Positions 22,810 to 30,850 of a stretch of DNA of 53,271 nt are shown in pieces; position 1 is the first letter of the stretch; every line of letters begins with the position of its first letter. Position numbers and translations under genes: made by a program. The stretch is taken from the NCBI GenBank assembly GCA_026393835.1, contig JAPKZK010000076.1:1-53271 (forward strand), read 5' to 3'. The DNA comes from Candidatus Aminicenantota bacterium. Its GTDB lineage: Bacteria; Acidobacteriota; Aminicenantia; UBA2199. A model generated the notes under the pieces. That model ran no database searches, was not told the DNA's origin, and saw only the letters and a list, made by a program, of their open reading frames with translations.

Positions 22810-23856
22810 TTAAGCTCCTTCGTATATTTTTATGCCGTTTTTCCCTCTGCGTTTTACTTCGTACATGGCAGAGTCTGCTTTCTTGATAAGTTCATCGACA
22901 GTGGACCCGTCCCGGGGAAAACAGGAGATCCCGAAACACCCTGTCATTTGTATGTTTAAATCTTTATCCTGTAAAAAGATCGCGGCTGCCAGTCGCTGTT
23001 TTATCCGGTTGCAGGTTTCATAGGCTTTCCCGGCGTCGGCTTTGACCAGGACAATGACGAATTCATCGCCCCCGAACCTGGACAAAAGATCGATCTTTCG
23101 CACCTGGCCCCGCAATATGTTGGCAACGTCTTTCAGCGCTTCAGTGCCGATCAAATGCCCGTATTCGTCGTTAATGGCTTTTAAGTTATCCAGGTCGAAG
23201 AAAACCACGGAAAAAAAAGAGGGGTAACGCTTGCAGCGTTCGATTTCATTTTGAATAAAGCTTCGTAAATATTTCTGGTTGTAAGTCAAGGTGAGATCGT
23301 CTTTGACGGAATGAAATTCCAAATTTTCAATTCTCAGCAGCAGGGCCACCTGGTTCAAAAAAATGCGACTTAAGCTGAGCAATTGGGAAGGTGAAAGGTC
23401 CAGGGCGTTGGGGGAGGAAAATAGCAGGCGAACCTGGATAAAATGACTATCGGTTCGCTTGAAAATGAGCATTTCCTCGCCCGCATACCGGTACCCCGTC
23501 TCCTTATCTCCCTCAACGGCATCAGCGCCCTCAGCGCCGGTTTCCTCGAAAGGATAGCACGTAATGTCCAATTCCCGCGATGTTATTTTCTTTTTCTTTT
23601 TATTTTTATTAGTTGAAGCGGGCGACAGTTTGGCACTCAAAACCCTGGATAAAACGCCGGTTTTATAAGCCAGTTGCGCTTCTTTCACCGTACCGGGGTA
23701 GTTCCGCTCCAGCACTTTAAAAAACAGTTCCCACACCCCGGTCACGCCGGTTACCGGCGGAACAGACTGCAGCGCCAGCATAAATCGATACGCACTGTCA
23801 TCGATATGCGAAATATCGATATCGCTGCTGGAGTTCAATGTTACATCCGGGTTCAT
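22810..23856 (-). CDS. Diguanylate cyclase (GGDEF) in the elongasome operon
   Basis: 349 residues from the ATG at 23856, four bases past the previous stop; an in-frame start at 23883 would overlap it. The GGDEF domain fills about residues 190-345: VVFFDLDNLKAINDEYGHLIG, then SRFGGDEFVIVLVKAD (active-site GGDEF at about 261) and FGISCFPRDGSTVDELIKKA. The inhibitory I-site RxxD (RKID) lies exactly five residues before GGDEF, so product feedback is likely. It should make c-di-GMP from two GTP. The N-terminal about 185 residues are soluble, with a Lys-rich run near residue 80; I do not recognise the domain, which may be a sensory GAF-like fold. Co-transcription with mreBCD suggests a link between c-di-GMP and wall growth. 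Confidence 0.92.
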   Translation of the reverse strand: MNPDVTLNSSSDIDISHIDDSAYRFMLALQSVPPVTGVTGVWELFFKVLERNYPGTVKEAQLAYKTGVLSRVLSAKLSPASTNKNKKKKKITSRELDITCYPFEETGAEGADAVEGDKETGYRYAGEEMLIFKRTDSHFIQVRLLFSSPNALDLSPSQLLSLSRIFLNQVALLLRIENLEFHSVKDDLTLTYNQKYLRSFIQNEIERCKRYPSFFSVVFFDLDNLKAINDEYGHLIGTEALKDVANILRGQVRKIDLLSRFGGDEFVIVLVKADAGKAYETCNRIKQRLAAAIFLQDKDLNIQMTGCFGISCFPRDGSTVDELIKKADSAMYEVKRRGKNGIKIYEGA

Positions 23857-23860
23857 TCGT

Positions 23861-25033
23861 TCATTCGTCGTAAATAGTAGCAAATTTTTCTAGCGTCGTC
23901 TCGCTGCCGGAAGCGGAAACAACCCTGAAAGTAATTTTATATTTCCCGATTTTAGTGAAATGGATCGTATGGATAAAGGTCCCGTCCGGGTTGACCTGTA
24001 CCGGGGAGTTATTGACATACAACTGCGCGTTTTTATCCGTGATTCCTTCGATCAGCACCAGGTTGCCGTTGACATCCAGGCTTTTTATGGTCAGTTCCGG
24101 CGGCTTCAAAACATTTTCCCTATTAAACAACGCGCCTGTGAGTTTCAATACTCCCATTTGGGAGGGGGAGCCTTCTCGTCCGTTTCCCGGGTCATTCGCG
24201 CATACCTGCCAGTAAAATGTCCCGAAATCCTCGAATTGCAGCAGGTCCAGGTTCAGCCGGTTGGCATCGACTTCTTTCTCATATAGGATATTCTCCATCA
24301 AGTTCGATGAGTAAAGCCTGAAGATATACCTCTGGGCGCCGTTTACCACTTTCCAATTGAACTTCACCACCGAATCCCCCGGTTGATCCATGATAATCAC
24401 TTTCTCTTCCGGGGAGATAAAGCCCGGGGCCTCAAAGATATAAGCCGTGGAAGTTTTTTGATTTTTAGCGGTTGTAAGGACCGTATTGGGCTGGAGGCTG
24501 AATGATTCGCCGCCGTCTTTGAATTTTAGCTCGCCGGCATAATTCCATATCTTGACCCCTGCCGGGGCGACGCCCGCTTTCCCGGCAATGGAGAGGGTAA
24601 TAACCCGGAAAGTAGGGGGGATGGAAACTTCCACCAGGCTGTCCGTGATCTCTTTCCGCCAGAGGAATTCACCCTGGGAAAACTCCAGGTCGCCGGTTCC
24701 GGGCCGGTAATGCAGATAGGAATCCGGCAGCACCTTAAAAGAGACCCCGGAACAGTAAAATTCAAAAGCCGTATGCTGATCGGTGGCCAGGTAGATATCG
24801 TCCGCGTAGAGCATCTCTTTGATATCGACTTTTTGCGCCAGGAATATCTCCCCTCGATCGATGGGATTTTTATCGACGTAAAGTCCGCCGCTGCCGGCAA
24901 CCTGGGTGATTTTAAAATCGGAAACCTTGCCGATCTTCGACAACGCCGGGGTTTTGAAGATGTTAAAGGTCAGAACCGCGGCGATCGATATGATTAATAC
25001 GATGGCTAGAAAACCGAATCTTATTTTGTTCAT
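23861..25033 (-). CDS. FecR-like, membrane-anchored periplasmic protein with Ig-like repeats
   Basis: 390 residues. A single N-terminal membrane anchor (FGFLAIVLIISIAAVLTFNIF) is followed by a beta-rich domain. Its region at about 85-200 (ATDQHTAFEFYCSGVSFKVLPDSYLHY ... GTGDLEFSQGEFLWR) follows the FecR pattern of a stress-type beta-helix with fExxxx and LxxGxxxx motifs. Residues about 210-300 look like fibronectin/Ig-type (KFNWKVVNGAQRYIFRLYSS, TFYWQVCAND), and the last about 85 residues resemble a bacterial Ig-like module (ITDKNAQLYVNNSPVQVNPDG). It is the first gene of the mre operon; the ATG has no Shine-Dalgarno and lies next to a possible -10 box. A role in envelope sensing or binding glycan is inference. 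Confidence 0.75.
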   Translation of the reverse strand: MNKIRFGFLAIVLIISIAAVLTFNIFKTPALSKIGKVSDFKITQVAGSGGLYVDKNPIDRGEIFLAQKVDIKEMLYADDIYLATDQHTAFEFYCSGVSFKVLPDSYLHYRPGTGDLEFSQGEFLWRKEITDSLVEVSIPPTFRVITLSIAGKAGVAPAGVKIWNYAGELKFKDGGESFSLQPNTVLTTAKNQKTSTAYIFEAPGFISPEEKVIIMDQPGDSVVKFNWKVVNGAQRYIFRLYSSNLMENILYEKEVDANRLNLDLLQFEDFGTFYWQVCANDPGNGREGSPSQMGVLKLTGALFNRENVLKPPELTIKSLDVNGNLVLIEGITDKNAQLYVNNSPVQVNPDGTFIHTIHFTKIGKYKITFRVVSASGSETTLEKFATIYDE

Positions 25034-25154
25034 GTCAATATATTATCAAAAACGTTTAACAAATGCAATGAGAAAGCCCAATTTTTATTTATTCGCTTTT
25101 TTACACAAAATTGGTTATAATACAAACTGCAAATCACTTAAAGCGAGGTTAAAA
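25034..25154. promoter_or_regulatory. Divergent promoter region between the mre operon and the 25155 gene
   Basis: For the plus strand, TATAAT (25116-25121) lies 33 nt before the ATG with only a weak -35 (TTCGCT, 25092-25097). For the minus strand, TTGCAT with a 17-nt spacer and TAATAT (complement of 25040-25045) would place the start of transcription at or within a base or two of the FecR-like ATG (leaderless). Confidence 0.4.
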
Positions 25155-26612
25155 ATGAAGCGAAGCGATGAAGAAGTCCTTTTCGATTACCTGGAAGGAA
25201 CCCAGCAACCATTTACAATGGAGGAACTTTTTAAAGCCACCGGTTTGAAACAAACGGCAAAAAGCGAAGCTGAAATCGGCAACATGATCCACGGCTGCGA
25301 TTATTTTGTGTTGTGGGAAAACACTTTTTATCTTAAAACTCTCTTCTTAAAAAATTTCCTCATCCGCATGCACCCCAATGAATTTGAACTGAAAGAAGGC
25401 ATATTCGTACCGGGGCACCGGTTATTGCCCTTTCATCCCCCCTGGGCGTTTATGGGCGATATCGCTTTCCAATATAACGGCTCGCCGGTCAAAACCCGCA
25501 CCAGGAAACTTAAAATAGAAACCATCATGCCCTATTTCGCCTTAATGGATTTTCAAAAAGTCCCCATCCTTAATATCGAAGACATGCTGGATGAGAATGC
25601 GGACCTGGAGATCGAAGTTTGCGATTTGAAAAGTTTCTATAAAAAAAATAATTTTCAACCGGGCGACAGCATTATCATCGAACCCCTCGATCTTAAAGAG
25701 GGCCTTTTCGCCATTCGTTACGAGGCGCATGATTCCTATGAGGGTCGTATATTCGAGATCAACAGGATCGATAAGAAGTTTGTCGATACCCTGGAGAAAG
25801 TCCTACAAATGGAACTGGTTTTCCCTAACGCAGAAAAGCAATTGCTATACACTTACTTTTTGCTGTCCCGCGAGGCGGAGGCCGCCCCGCGGACCATCGC
25901 CGGTTCCGCGCTGCTCGCCCTGCTGAAGGCCCGGGAAGAAATCAAAGCATCTTCACTGGCCGACGGCCGGATACTGTTTCATTTTGTCCACCAAAATATT
26001 GAAGATTTAAAGGTCAATCCCGATTTTAACGATTTTACAAACATGGCGCTGGAAGAGCTCGATGAAGAACCCGATTTCGACACCATCGACGGGATATTGC
26101 AATATCTCGGTAACAATAACGACATCGTGGTGGTGCGGGCGCTCTTATTGGATCAAATTGCCGCTCAGAAAAAATTCAGCTATAAAGATGTCGAAGATTA
26201 CCTGTTTGACGGGGCGCCAAAACCCTTTATGCCGCCGGAACTCCGGGGCCCCTTCAAAGAGTTGGTCCACGACGAATTCCATGAAATCAAAGAAGCTTTC
26301 GATCCCGCCTCTGCTTTTTTGCCCATTACAACCGCCAGGAAAAAAGTACTGGAGGCCATGCTGCTGATCTCCGGGTTTTTAAGGTCCCTCGACGCCCAGG
26401 GGGTGCAACCGGAGCAATTGCCCCAGGACGACATGCTGAACCTGATGGAACTGGACCGCAACCTGGCGGAATTTTTATCCGTCATCGAAACCGCCCAACT
26501 GGAAGGTGAAAACAACAGCGCCGAAATCCGCCGCGTCCTCAAAATGATCGATGTGGCGCTGGCCCAATTGCCGAAGGTTTTCGATTTAATCCGTGAACAA
26601 ATAAATGCCTGA
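25155..26612 (+). CDS. Unknown 485-residue cytoplasmic protein
   Basis: I do not recognise this family. From the ATG at 25155 (GCGAGG about 10 nt upstream) it is 485 residues, soluble, acidic and with no signal peptide. Residues 1-60 (RSDEEVLFDYLEGTQQPFTMEELFKATGLK) look like a winged-helix-type start. About 70-200 is beta-rich (YLKTLFLKNFLIRMHPNEFEL, GIFVPGHRLLPFHPPW, then PGDSIIIEPLDLKEGLFAIRYEAH). The rest is helical with a charged region at 275-330. The base composition and codon bias match its neighbours. It is divergent from the mre operon. A role with DNA or in regulation is only a guess from the N-terminus. Confidence 0.75.
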   Translation: MKRSDEEVLFDYLEGTQQPFTMEELFKATGLKQTAKSEAEIGNMIHGCDYFVLWENTFYLKTLFLKNFLIRMHPNEFELKEGIFVPGHRLLPFHPPWAFMGDIAFQYNGSPVKTRTRKLKIETIMPYFALMDFQKVPILNIEDMLDENADLEIEVCDLKSFYKKNNFQPGDSIIIEPLDLKEGLFAIRYEAHDSYEGRIFEINRIDKKFVDTLEKVLQMELVFPNAEKQLLYTYFLLSREAEAAPRTIAGSALLALLKAREEIKASSLADGRILFHFVHQNIEDLKVNPDFNDFTNMALEELDEEPDFDTIDGILQYLGNNNDIVVVRALLLDQIAAQKKFSYKDVEDYLFDGAPKPFMPPELRGPFKELVHDEFHEIKEAFDPASAFLPITTARKKVLEAMLLISGFLRSLDAQGVQPEQLPQDDMLNLMELDRNLAEFLSVIETAQLEGENNSAEIRRVLKMIDVALAQLPKVFDLIREQINA

Positions 26613-26678
26613 GCGCAAAGCGCAAATTAATAGGGAACAGGTTCTAGCCGGCAGTGGCTTTATATCCCGCGGCAACGT

Positions 26679-26707
26679 TTGACAAAACCTTAAATATAAG
26701 GGATAAT
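26679..26707 (+). promoter_or_regulatory. Promoter for the Uma2-lipA operon
   Basis: TTGACA (26679-26684), 17-nt spacer, GATAAT (26702-26707); the first Uma2 ATG is 22 nt on, preceded by CAGGAGG. Confidence 0.7.
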
Positions 26708-26728
26708 GAAGGAACCAGGAGGCAAAGC

Positions 26729-27277
26729 ATGAGTGCGGTGGCTTTAAGACTAGAAGACCTTCCACATTATATATATGACGATTATGCGCAGTGGGAAGGA
26801 AAGTGGGAAATTCTCGAAGGGATTCCCTATGCCATGACGCCCGCGCCAAGTATAAAACACCAGGATATAAGCGGCAATATTTTCTGGCAATTAAAAGCCC
26901 TATTGGAAAATTGTAGAAAATGTAAAATACTTTTACCCGTAGACTGGCAAATCACCGAAGACACCGTGGTTCAACCCGATGTCCTGGTAGTTTGCGATGA
27001 AAACATAGGCGGCGTGAAACTGGAAAAAACACCTGTGTTAGTTTTCGAAGTTCTTTCTCCTTCCACAACCCGGAAAGATCGGGGCATCAAATACCGGCTC
27101 TATGAAGAGGCGGGCGTAAAATATTACTGCATCGTCGACCCCGATACCGACGGCGCCGAGATATATGTCCTGCAAAAAGAAAAATACCGGGAAGCAAAAG
27201 AATTCGATCAAGGATGCATTTTCTTCGACCTTGGCCCCTGTCAAATTCAATTCGATTTCAAGGAGATTTTCAAATAA
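26729..27277 (+). CDS. Uma2 family (PD-(D/E)XK nuclease-like) protein, copy 1
   Basis: 182 residues starting at the ATG with CAGGAGG upstream. The Uma2/DUF820 pattern is complete: WEILEGIPYAMTPAP near the start, then QPDVLVVCDENIGG and PVLVFEVLSPSTTRKDRGIK, whose D...ExxS...K residues form the restriction-endonuclease-like active site, and YCIVDPDTDGAEIYVL. The family is abundant in cyanobacteria and other bacteria; biological function is not established. It is the first of three tandem copies ending at lipA. Its 3' part is almost identical to copy 3, but its 5' part differs. After the stop the sequence taattcaatg repeats the start region of lipA, a relic of the duplication. Confidence 0.9.
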   Translation: MSAVALRLEDLPHYIYDDYAQWEGKWEILEGIPYAMTPAPSIKHQDISGNIFWQLKALLENCRKCKILLPVDWQITEDTVVQPDVLVVCDENIGGVKLEKTPVLVFEVLSPSTTRKDRGIKYRLYEEAGVKYYCIVDPDTDGAEIYVLQKEKYREAKEFDQGCIFFDLGPCQIQFDFKEIFK

Positions 27278-27307
27278 TTCAATGCGAACTGCAAAAGGAG
27301 AAAAGAC

Positions 27308-27877
27308 ATGAGTGCGGTTGCTTTAAGAGTAGAGGACCTTCCACACTATATCTACGATGATTACGCGCAGTGGGAAGGAAAGTGGGAAATTCTCGAAGGT
27401 ATTCCCTATGCCATGACGCCCGCGCCGGTGGTAAAGCATCAATGGCTTTGCGCCAAAATCACAAGCCAGCTTGACGCATTGCTGGAAAATTGCCATAAAT
27501 GCGAAGTCCTCTTACCGGTCGACTGGCAAATCACCGAAGATACCGTGGTTCAACCCGATATACTGGTGGTGTGCGGTGAAAATATCGATGGCGCGAAGCT
27601 GGAAAAAGCGCCGGTAATAATTTTTGAAGTCCTCTCACCTGCCACTTCCAGGAAAGACCGGGGAATCAAATACCGGCTGTATGAAAATGCCGGCGTGAAG
27701 TATTACTGTATCGTGGATCCCGAAACCGGCAGCGTTGAGGTTTATGTCATGCAAAAAGAAAAATATCGGGAAGCGAATGAGTTCAACGATGGATACATAT
27801 TTTTCGATCTCGGTCCCTGTCAAATCCAATTCGATTTCAAGAAAATATTTAAAAAATTCAAAGGAGAATATAGATGA
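27308..27877 (+). CDS. Uma2 family protein, copy 2
   Basis: 189 residues with AAAGGAG 9 nt upstream. Same fold as its neighbours: WEILEGIPYAMTPAPVVKHQ, QPDILVVCGENIDG, PVIIFEVLSPATSRKDRGIK, YCIVDPETGSVEVYVM. The first about 125 nt are nearly identical to copy 3, while the middle and end are the most diverged of the three. It has a longer, basic tail (KKIFKKFKGEYR). Its TGA overlaps the ATG of copy 3 (ATGA), so translation is coupled. Active-site residues are intact. Confidence 0.9.
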   Translation: MSAVALRVEDLPHYIYDDYAQWEGKWEILEGIPYAMTPAPVVKHQWLCAKITSQLDALLENCHKCEVLLPVDWQITEDTVVQPDILVVCGENIDGAKLEKAPVIIFEVLSPATSRKDRGIKYRLYENAGVKYYCIVDPETGSVEVYVMQKEKYREANEFNDGYIFFDLGPCQIQFDFKKIFKKFKGEYR

Positions 27878-28422
27878 GTGCGGTTGCTTTAAGAGTAGAG
27901 GACCTTCCACACTATATCTACGATGATTACGCGCGGTGGGAAGGAAAGTGGGAAATTCTCGAAGGGATTCCCTATGCCATGACGCCCGCGCCGGTGGTAA
28001 AACATCAATTGATATGCAGCCAGATTGTTCAATACCTGGGTGAATTGCTGAAGAAATGCCGCAGATGTAAAGTACTACTACCCGTGGATTGGCAAATCGC
28101 CGAAGATACCGTAGTCCAACCCGATGTCCTGGTGGTGTGCGGTGAAAACATAGGCGGCGTGAAACTGGAAAAAACACCTGTGTTAATTTTCGAAGTTCTT
28201 TCTCCTTCCACAACCCGGAAAGATCGGGGCATCAAATACCGGCTCTATGAAGAGGTGGGCGTAAAATATTACTGCATCGTCGATCCCGATACCGACAGCG
28301 CCGAGATATATGTCCTGCAAGAAGAAAAGTACCGGGAAGCAAAAGAATTCGATGAAGGATGCATATTTTTCGATCTCGGCCCCTGTCAAATCCAATTCGA
28401 TTTCAAGGAAATTTTTGAGTAA
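27874..28422 (+). CDS. Uma2 family protein, copy 3 (mosaic)
   Basis: 182 residues beginning inside the end of copy 2 (ATGA overlap; AAAGGAG upstream). It carries QPDVLVVCGENIGG and PVLIFEVLSPSTTRKDRGIK with the nuclease-like residues. Its sequence is mosaic: the first about 125 nt match copy 2, the stretch about 28145-28350 matches copy 1 almost base for base, and the last about 50 nt match copy 2 again. This indicates gene conversion or an unequal crossover between copies. lipA begins 5 nt after its stop, so the copies share a transcript with lipA. Confidence 0.9.
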   Translation: MSAVALRVEDLPHYIYDDYARWEGKWEILEGIPYAMTPAPVVKHQLICSQIVQYLGELLKKCRRCKVLLPVDWQIAEDTVVQPDVLVVCGENIGGVKLEKTPVLIFEVLSPSTTRKDRGIKYRLYEEVGVKYYCIVDPDTDSAEIYVLQEEKYREAKEFDEGCIFFDLGPCQIQFDFKEIFE

Positions 28423-28426
28423 TTCA

Positions 28427-29299
28427 ATGGAAATAAAAGAACGAAAACCCAAACCAAAATGGCTGAAAGCCGGTATACCGGCCGGCGACAACTATTTCAA
28501 AATAAAAATAGCGCTGGAGAAACGGAATTTGTGCACCATCTGCCAGAGCGCTAAATGTCCCAATATCTCCGAATGCTGGAACAATTACCACGCCACCTTT
28601 TTAATCATGGGCGATACCTGCACCAGGAATTGCACTTTCTGTTCCGTAAAAAGCGGGACGCCCCAACCCCTCGACAGCCTCGAACCCCAACGCATCCTGG
28701 AAATGACCGAAATCATGAAAGCCAGGTACGTGGTGATTACCTCCGTCACCCGCGACGACCTGGAAGATGGTGGCAGTTCCCATTTTGCCGCCGTTATAAA
28801 GGAACTGAAAACCCACCAACCCGAAGTAAAAATAGAAGTATTGATCCCCGATTTCAAAGGAGACCCACGGGGCCTGGACACAGTTCTTGAGGCGGGACCC
28901 GATGTATTGAACCATAACCTGGAAACCGTCCGCCGCCTCTACCCCCATGTCAACCGCGACCCCAAAAATTACGACGTCTCTTTGCGGGTACTTAAGTACA
29001 GTAAAACAAAAGGTTTTGTCGCCAAATCCGGCGTCATGGTGGGGCTGGGAGAGACCGTGGCTGAATTGAAAGAGACCTTTCAAGACCTCAGGAATAATGG
29101 CGTGGATTTATTGACCATTGGGCAGTATCTCCAGCCCACCCGGCAAAACGTACCCGTGGAAAAATTTTACACACCTGGGGAATTTGAACAATTAAAAGAA
29201 ACCGCTTTATCCTTCGGATTTATCGACGCCGTTTCCGGCCCCTTTGTGCGCAGTTCATATAACGCCGACCGCATGTACCAAAAATGTACCGGGCAATGA
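28427..29299 (+). CDS. lipA: Lipoyl synthase
   Basis: 290-residue radical SAM enzyme that inserts two sulfurs into octanoyl-protein to make lipoyl groups. Both iron-sulfur motifs are complete: auxiliary cluster CX4CX5C (CQSAKCPNISEC, residues 39-50) and radical SAM CX3CX2C (CTRNCTFC). The C-terminal RSSY serine ligand is in FVRSSYNAD. The ATG at 28427 is 5 nt after the last Uma2 stop; longer in-frame starts lie inside that gene and are rejected. No lipB is near, so the octanoyl donor pathway cannot be read here. Length is normal. Confidence 0.96.
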   Translation: MEIKERKPKPKWLKAGIPAGDNYFKIKIALEKRNLCTICQSAKCPNISECWNNYHATFLIMGDTCTRNCTFCSVKSGTPQPLDSLEPQRILEMTEIMKARYVVITSVTRDDLEDGGSSHFAAVIKELKTHQPEVKIEVLIPDFKGDPRGLDTVLEAGPDVLNHNLETVRRLYPHVNRDPKNYDVSLRVLKYSKTKGFVAKSGVMVGLGETVAELKETFQDLRNNGVDLLTIGQYLQPTRQNVPVEKFYTPGEFEQLKETALSFGFIDAVSGPFVRSSYNADRMYQKCTGQ

Positions 29300-29382
29300 A
29301 AACTATTGCCATTAATAAGATACTGTGGTGTACCCTGGCACCCTGGCGACTTCGTGTTTTCGCGGCTAGTTTCACAGTAGAT

Positions 29383-30654
29383 TCAGCTTATAAATTCCCA
29401 GGCGTTTCGATGAATAATTCCGTTCCGGTTCCCAAGGTTTAACTCGTCCATTGAAACCACTATTTTCTCAAAATGGTCATCGATAGACGCCAGGTTCCCG
29501 AATTCCCTTTCCACTACCGATTCATCGGCCAGCAGATAGCAAACCTGGATATATTTTTTTATATTATCCTTTTCCGCGATAAAATCGATTTCTTTGTCCC
29601 TGGAAGTTCCACAGTAAACCCTGTATCCTTTTCTTCTCAAATCAAGGTATACCAGGTTTTCAAGATACTTTCCCACACCGAATTCGAATGAGGAGGATAA
29701 AAAATATTTAAACCCCAGGTCATTGAGATAATATTTCTTCTCGCCGCTGAGAATCCGCTTTCCCTTTATATCATAACGGTCCGCCTCATGAACGAAATAC
29801 GCCTCTTTCAAATAATCGATATAATTCCCGATAGTATCGCTGTTGGCCTTATAACCGGAACTTCTCATATGGTTGACCACGGAATTAACCGAAAAAAGAC
29901 TCCCGATGGAATCAATCATGAAATTTAACAATTTTTCCAGGAAATAAACATCCCTCACGCTATGACGCCGCACAATATCTTTCAGCACAATGGAATCCTT
30001 TAAATTCAAAAGATAATTCTTTTTGATTTCCATGTCCTCAAAATTGCAGATCTCAGGGATACCCCCATTTTTAAGATAACTCATAAAGGATTCCCTGTTT
30101 CTTTCCAAACCTTTAAAGCCCGTATATTCTTCATAACTGAAAGGAAAAACCTCGAAACAGATGTACCTCCCGCTTAAATAGGTTGAGAGCTCGGTGGATA
30201 GGAGATTGGCATTGGAACCGGTAATAAACACATCGTAATCGGAGGTGTAATCCTGGGAGAATGAATTGACCACTTTTTCCCAGCCCTTGATTTCCTGGAC
30301 TTCATCAAGAAAAATATATACCTTGCCTTCGGGTTTCATGCTCGCCCGGTATTGATTAACCACCGCTAACAACGCCTCATTACTGCTGATGAAATCCAGT
30401 TCGGCAATATCCTTATTGATATAAAGAATGTTTTTACGGGGCACGCCCTCTTTTTCGATAAGATGGTGGATAATCATCCTCAGCAAATAGCTTTTGCCTA
30501 CCCTTCGCTGCCCCAGTATCACTTTTACCAGTTTATTATTCATATAACCGGCGATTTTCCCGGTATAGCTTTTCCTGTAATAACCGGTCTTAATGATCTC
30601 ATCACCCCAGAAATTATATTTTTTTAAAATGTCCATCATCATATTCGTCTTCAT
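29383..30654 (-). CDS. AAA_14/DUF4143 ATPase
   Basis: 423 residues from the ATG at 30654 (an earlier frame start at 30717 lies upstream of the promoter). The N-terminal AAA_14 domain has Walker A LGQRRVGKSYLL, Walker B VYIFLDEVQEIKGW and sensor-1 VFITGSNANLLS. SGRYICFEVFPFSYEEYTGF and GGIPEI follow as in this family. The C-terminal DUF4143 has YLENLVYLDLRRKGYRVYCG and SRDKEIDFI, a PD-(D/E)XK-like pattern (E...D-ExK). The family is common in archaea and bacteria; function is unclear, often thought mobile or defence-linked. It is a lone gene with a strong promoter embedded in a palindromic operator. Confidence 0.9.
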   Translation of the reverse strand: MKTNMMMDILKKYNFWGDEIIKTGYYRKSYTGKIAGYMNNKLVKVILGQRRVGKSYLLRMIIHHLIEKEGVPRKNILYINKDIAELDFISSNEALLAVVNQYRASMKPEGKVYIFLDEVQEIKGWEKVVNSFSQDYTSDYDVFITGSNANLLSTELSTYLSGRYICFEVFPFSYEEYTGFKGLERNRESFMSYLKNGGIPEICNFEDMEIKKNYLLNLKDSIVLKDIVRRHSVRDVYFLEKLLNFMIDSIGSLFSVNSVVNHMRSSGYKANSDTIGNYIDYLKEAYFVHEADRYDIKGKRILSGEKKYYLNDLGFKYFLSSSFEFGVGKYLENLVYLDLRRKGYRVYCGTSRDKEIDFIAEKDNIKKYIQVCYLLADESVVEREFGNLASIDDHFEKIVVSMDELNLGNRNGIIHRNAWEFIS

Positions 30655-30684
30655 GCATTCACCGCCAGGTCTCGAATTTTCTTC

Positions 30685-30744
30685 ATTATACCTGAAACTT
30701 TTGCGAAAATCAACCATTTTTTCAGGTATACCTGAAACTTTTGC
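30685..30744 (-). promoter_or_regulatory. Promoter and palindromic operator of the AAA_14 gene
   Basis: On the minus strand TTGATT (30713-30708), a 17-nt spacer and TATAAT (30690-30685) form a strong promoter. TTTCAGGTATACCTGAAA (30720-30737) is a perfect 18-bp palindrome just upstream. Its half-site TTTCAGGTAT is repeated over the -10 box: the plus-strand string ATACCTGAAACTTTTGC occurs at 30688-30704 and again at 30728-30744, exactly 40 bp apart. Confidence 0.8.
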
Positions 30745-30798
30745 ATCCCACTCTTTGGCTTAAAAACAGACGAATTCCTAAATTTCTGTCAAAGGGGC

Positions 30799-30827
30799 TT
30801 GAATCTTTGCGAAAAAAAAATTATACT
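30799..30827 (+). promoter_or_regulatory. Promoter for the metallophosphoesterase operon
   Basis: TTGAAT (30799-30804), 17-nt spacer rich in A, TATACT (30822-30827), 23 nt before the ATG, which has AAGGAG 5-10 nt upstream. Confidence 0.65.
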
Positions 30828-30850
30828 TAACACCTGGAAGAAAGGAGAAA

